A stretch of 7,835 bases of DNA, from contig MERE01000040.1 of assembly GCA_001771975.1 (NCBI GenBank), positions 1 through 7,835 of the forward strand, given 5' to 3'. The position numbers and the translations under genes were made by a program. The notes beneath the pieces are model-generated. The model worked only from the letters and a program-made list of their open reading frames with translations, had not been told where the DNA came from and searched no databases. Source of the DNA: Betaproteobacteria bacterium RIFCSPLOWO2_02_FULL_68_150. Lineage in GTDB: Bacteria; Pseudomonadota; Gammaproteobacteria; Burkholderiales; SG8-39. How positions within the stretch are numbered: the first letter of the stretch is position 1; each line of letters begins with the position of its first letter. This document shows positions 7,225 to 7,835 of this stretch, in pieces.

Positions 7225-7835
7225 ATGCCACGAAAAGCCGCGCCTCATCCTGCTGCCGTCGCCAAGGAGCCGCGCAAGTTGAGCGAACAACGCCGCGACC
7301 AGATCGTGCGCGCGGCGGTGCAGCTGTTTTCCGACCGCGGCTATTTCCCGACCACCATCGAGGACATCGCGAACGAGGTCAATGTCAGCAAGGGACTGAT
7401 CTACCTGTATTTCAAGGATAAGAACGATCTGCTCTTTTACGCGCTGCGCTTCGTGCTGGAACGCTTCGGCAGCGAAGTTCTGCCGCAACTGCGCCGCAGT
7501 CACAGTCCGCTGGCCGCGCTGCGTGGCGCGTTGCGCGCCTATTGCCGTCTGGCCAACGACTACCGCTTCGAACACGAGCTCGCCTACCGCGCGACCAGGG
7601 ACCTGCCCAGGAAGCAGCGCCTGCATATCAAGGTGGAGGAAACCAAGATCTGGCGCGTGTTCCGCAACTATCTCGAGGCGTGCATCCACCGGGGATTCAT
7701 GGTGCCGGTGAATCTCGACATCATGGCGTATCAGTACATCATGCTCGCCCACCAGTGGGCGTTGAAGAACTGGGCGTTCCGCGACAAGTACGCCTTCGAG
7801 GATTATCTGGCAGACGGCGAGAAAATTCTCATCGA
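7225..7835 (+). CDS. TetR/AcrR-family transcriptional regulator (3' truncated by window edge)
   Basis: A one-component regulator with 203 codons visible and no stop before the edge; typical members are 200-220 residues, so little is probably missing. After a basic, Ala/Pro-rich leader of about 20 residues, the TetR DNA-binding domain spans roughly residues 22-70: QIVRAAVQLFSDRGYFPTT, then the helix-turn-helix IEDIANEVNVSKGLIYLYF (45-63) and KDKNDLL (64-70). The remainder is the helical ligand-binding and dimer domain, with aromatic residues in HQWALKNWAF near the end. The gene lies seven bases after livG on the same strand, so it is probably part of the operon and may control it. TetR proteins beside acyl-CoA ligase and dehydrogenase genes often answer to acyl-CoA or the free acid; that ligand is inference. 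ATG 7204 is an alternative start adding seven residues. Confidence 0.92.
   Translation, partial: MPRKAAPHPAAVAKEPRKLSEQRRDQIVRAAVQLFSDRGYFPTTIEDIANEVNVSKGLIYLYFKDKNDLLFYALRFVLERFGSEVLPQLRRSHSPLAALRGALRAYCRLANDYRFEHELAYRATRDLPRKQRLHIKVEETKIWRVFRNYLEACIHRGFMVPVNLDIMAYQYIMLAHQWALKNWAFRDKYAFEDYLADGEKILI

Noticed and set aside
1..7835. CRISPR arrays, tRNA or rRNA genes, insertion sequences, attachment sites
   Set aside because: No repeated spacers, cloverleaf-like sequence, transposase motifs or terminal inverted repeats were seen on reading either strand; coding sequence occupies nearly all of the window.

Overview
All recognisable genes in this window lie on the + strand and form one tightly packed block: a truncated acyl-CoA dehydrogenase, an acyl-CoA synthetase, a complete five-component ABC importer of the branched-chain amino acid (LivKHMFG, HAAT) type, and a TetR-family regulator cut by the right edge. 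High G+C, strong G/C preference at third codon positions and this gene combination suggest a proteobacterium, perhaps a betaproteobacterium (Burkholderiales or Rhodocyclales). That taxonomic guess is inference from style only.

Layout: 1-505, C-terminal part of an acyl-CoA dehydrogenase; 502-2436, AMP-forming acyl-CoA ligase, joined to it by an ATGA overlap; 2471-3634, secreted substrate-binding protein with a strong ribosome binding site; about 3662-4534, LivH-type permease whose start codon is problematic; 4538-5608, LivM-type permease; 5612-6427, LivF-type ATPase; 6420-7217, LivG-type ATPase starting at TTG inside the end of livF; 7225 to the edge, TetR-family repressor. No gap exceeds about 35 bases (90 if the short livH start is used). 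I see no terminator, RNA gene, mobile element, repeat array or CRISPR, and no convincing promoter, so transcription probably enters from upstream of the window.

Together the genes look like an uptake-and-activation module. A periplasmic protein captures a small organic acid, the LivHM/LivFG complex imports it, the ligase converts it to a CoA thioester, and the dehydrogenase starts beta-oxidation-like breakdown. The co-directional TetR protein may sense the acid or its CoA ester. The HAAT family carries aromatic and other carboxylic acids as well as amino acids, so the 'branched-chain amino acid' label is only a family name. The true substrate cannot be read from the sequence.

This is mainly a recognisable catabolic transport operon rather than a wholly new system. 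The points most worth a second look are the missing conventional start codon of livH, the predicted asymmetry of the two ATP sites, the basic C-terminal tail of the LivF-type ATPase, and the unknown substrate.
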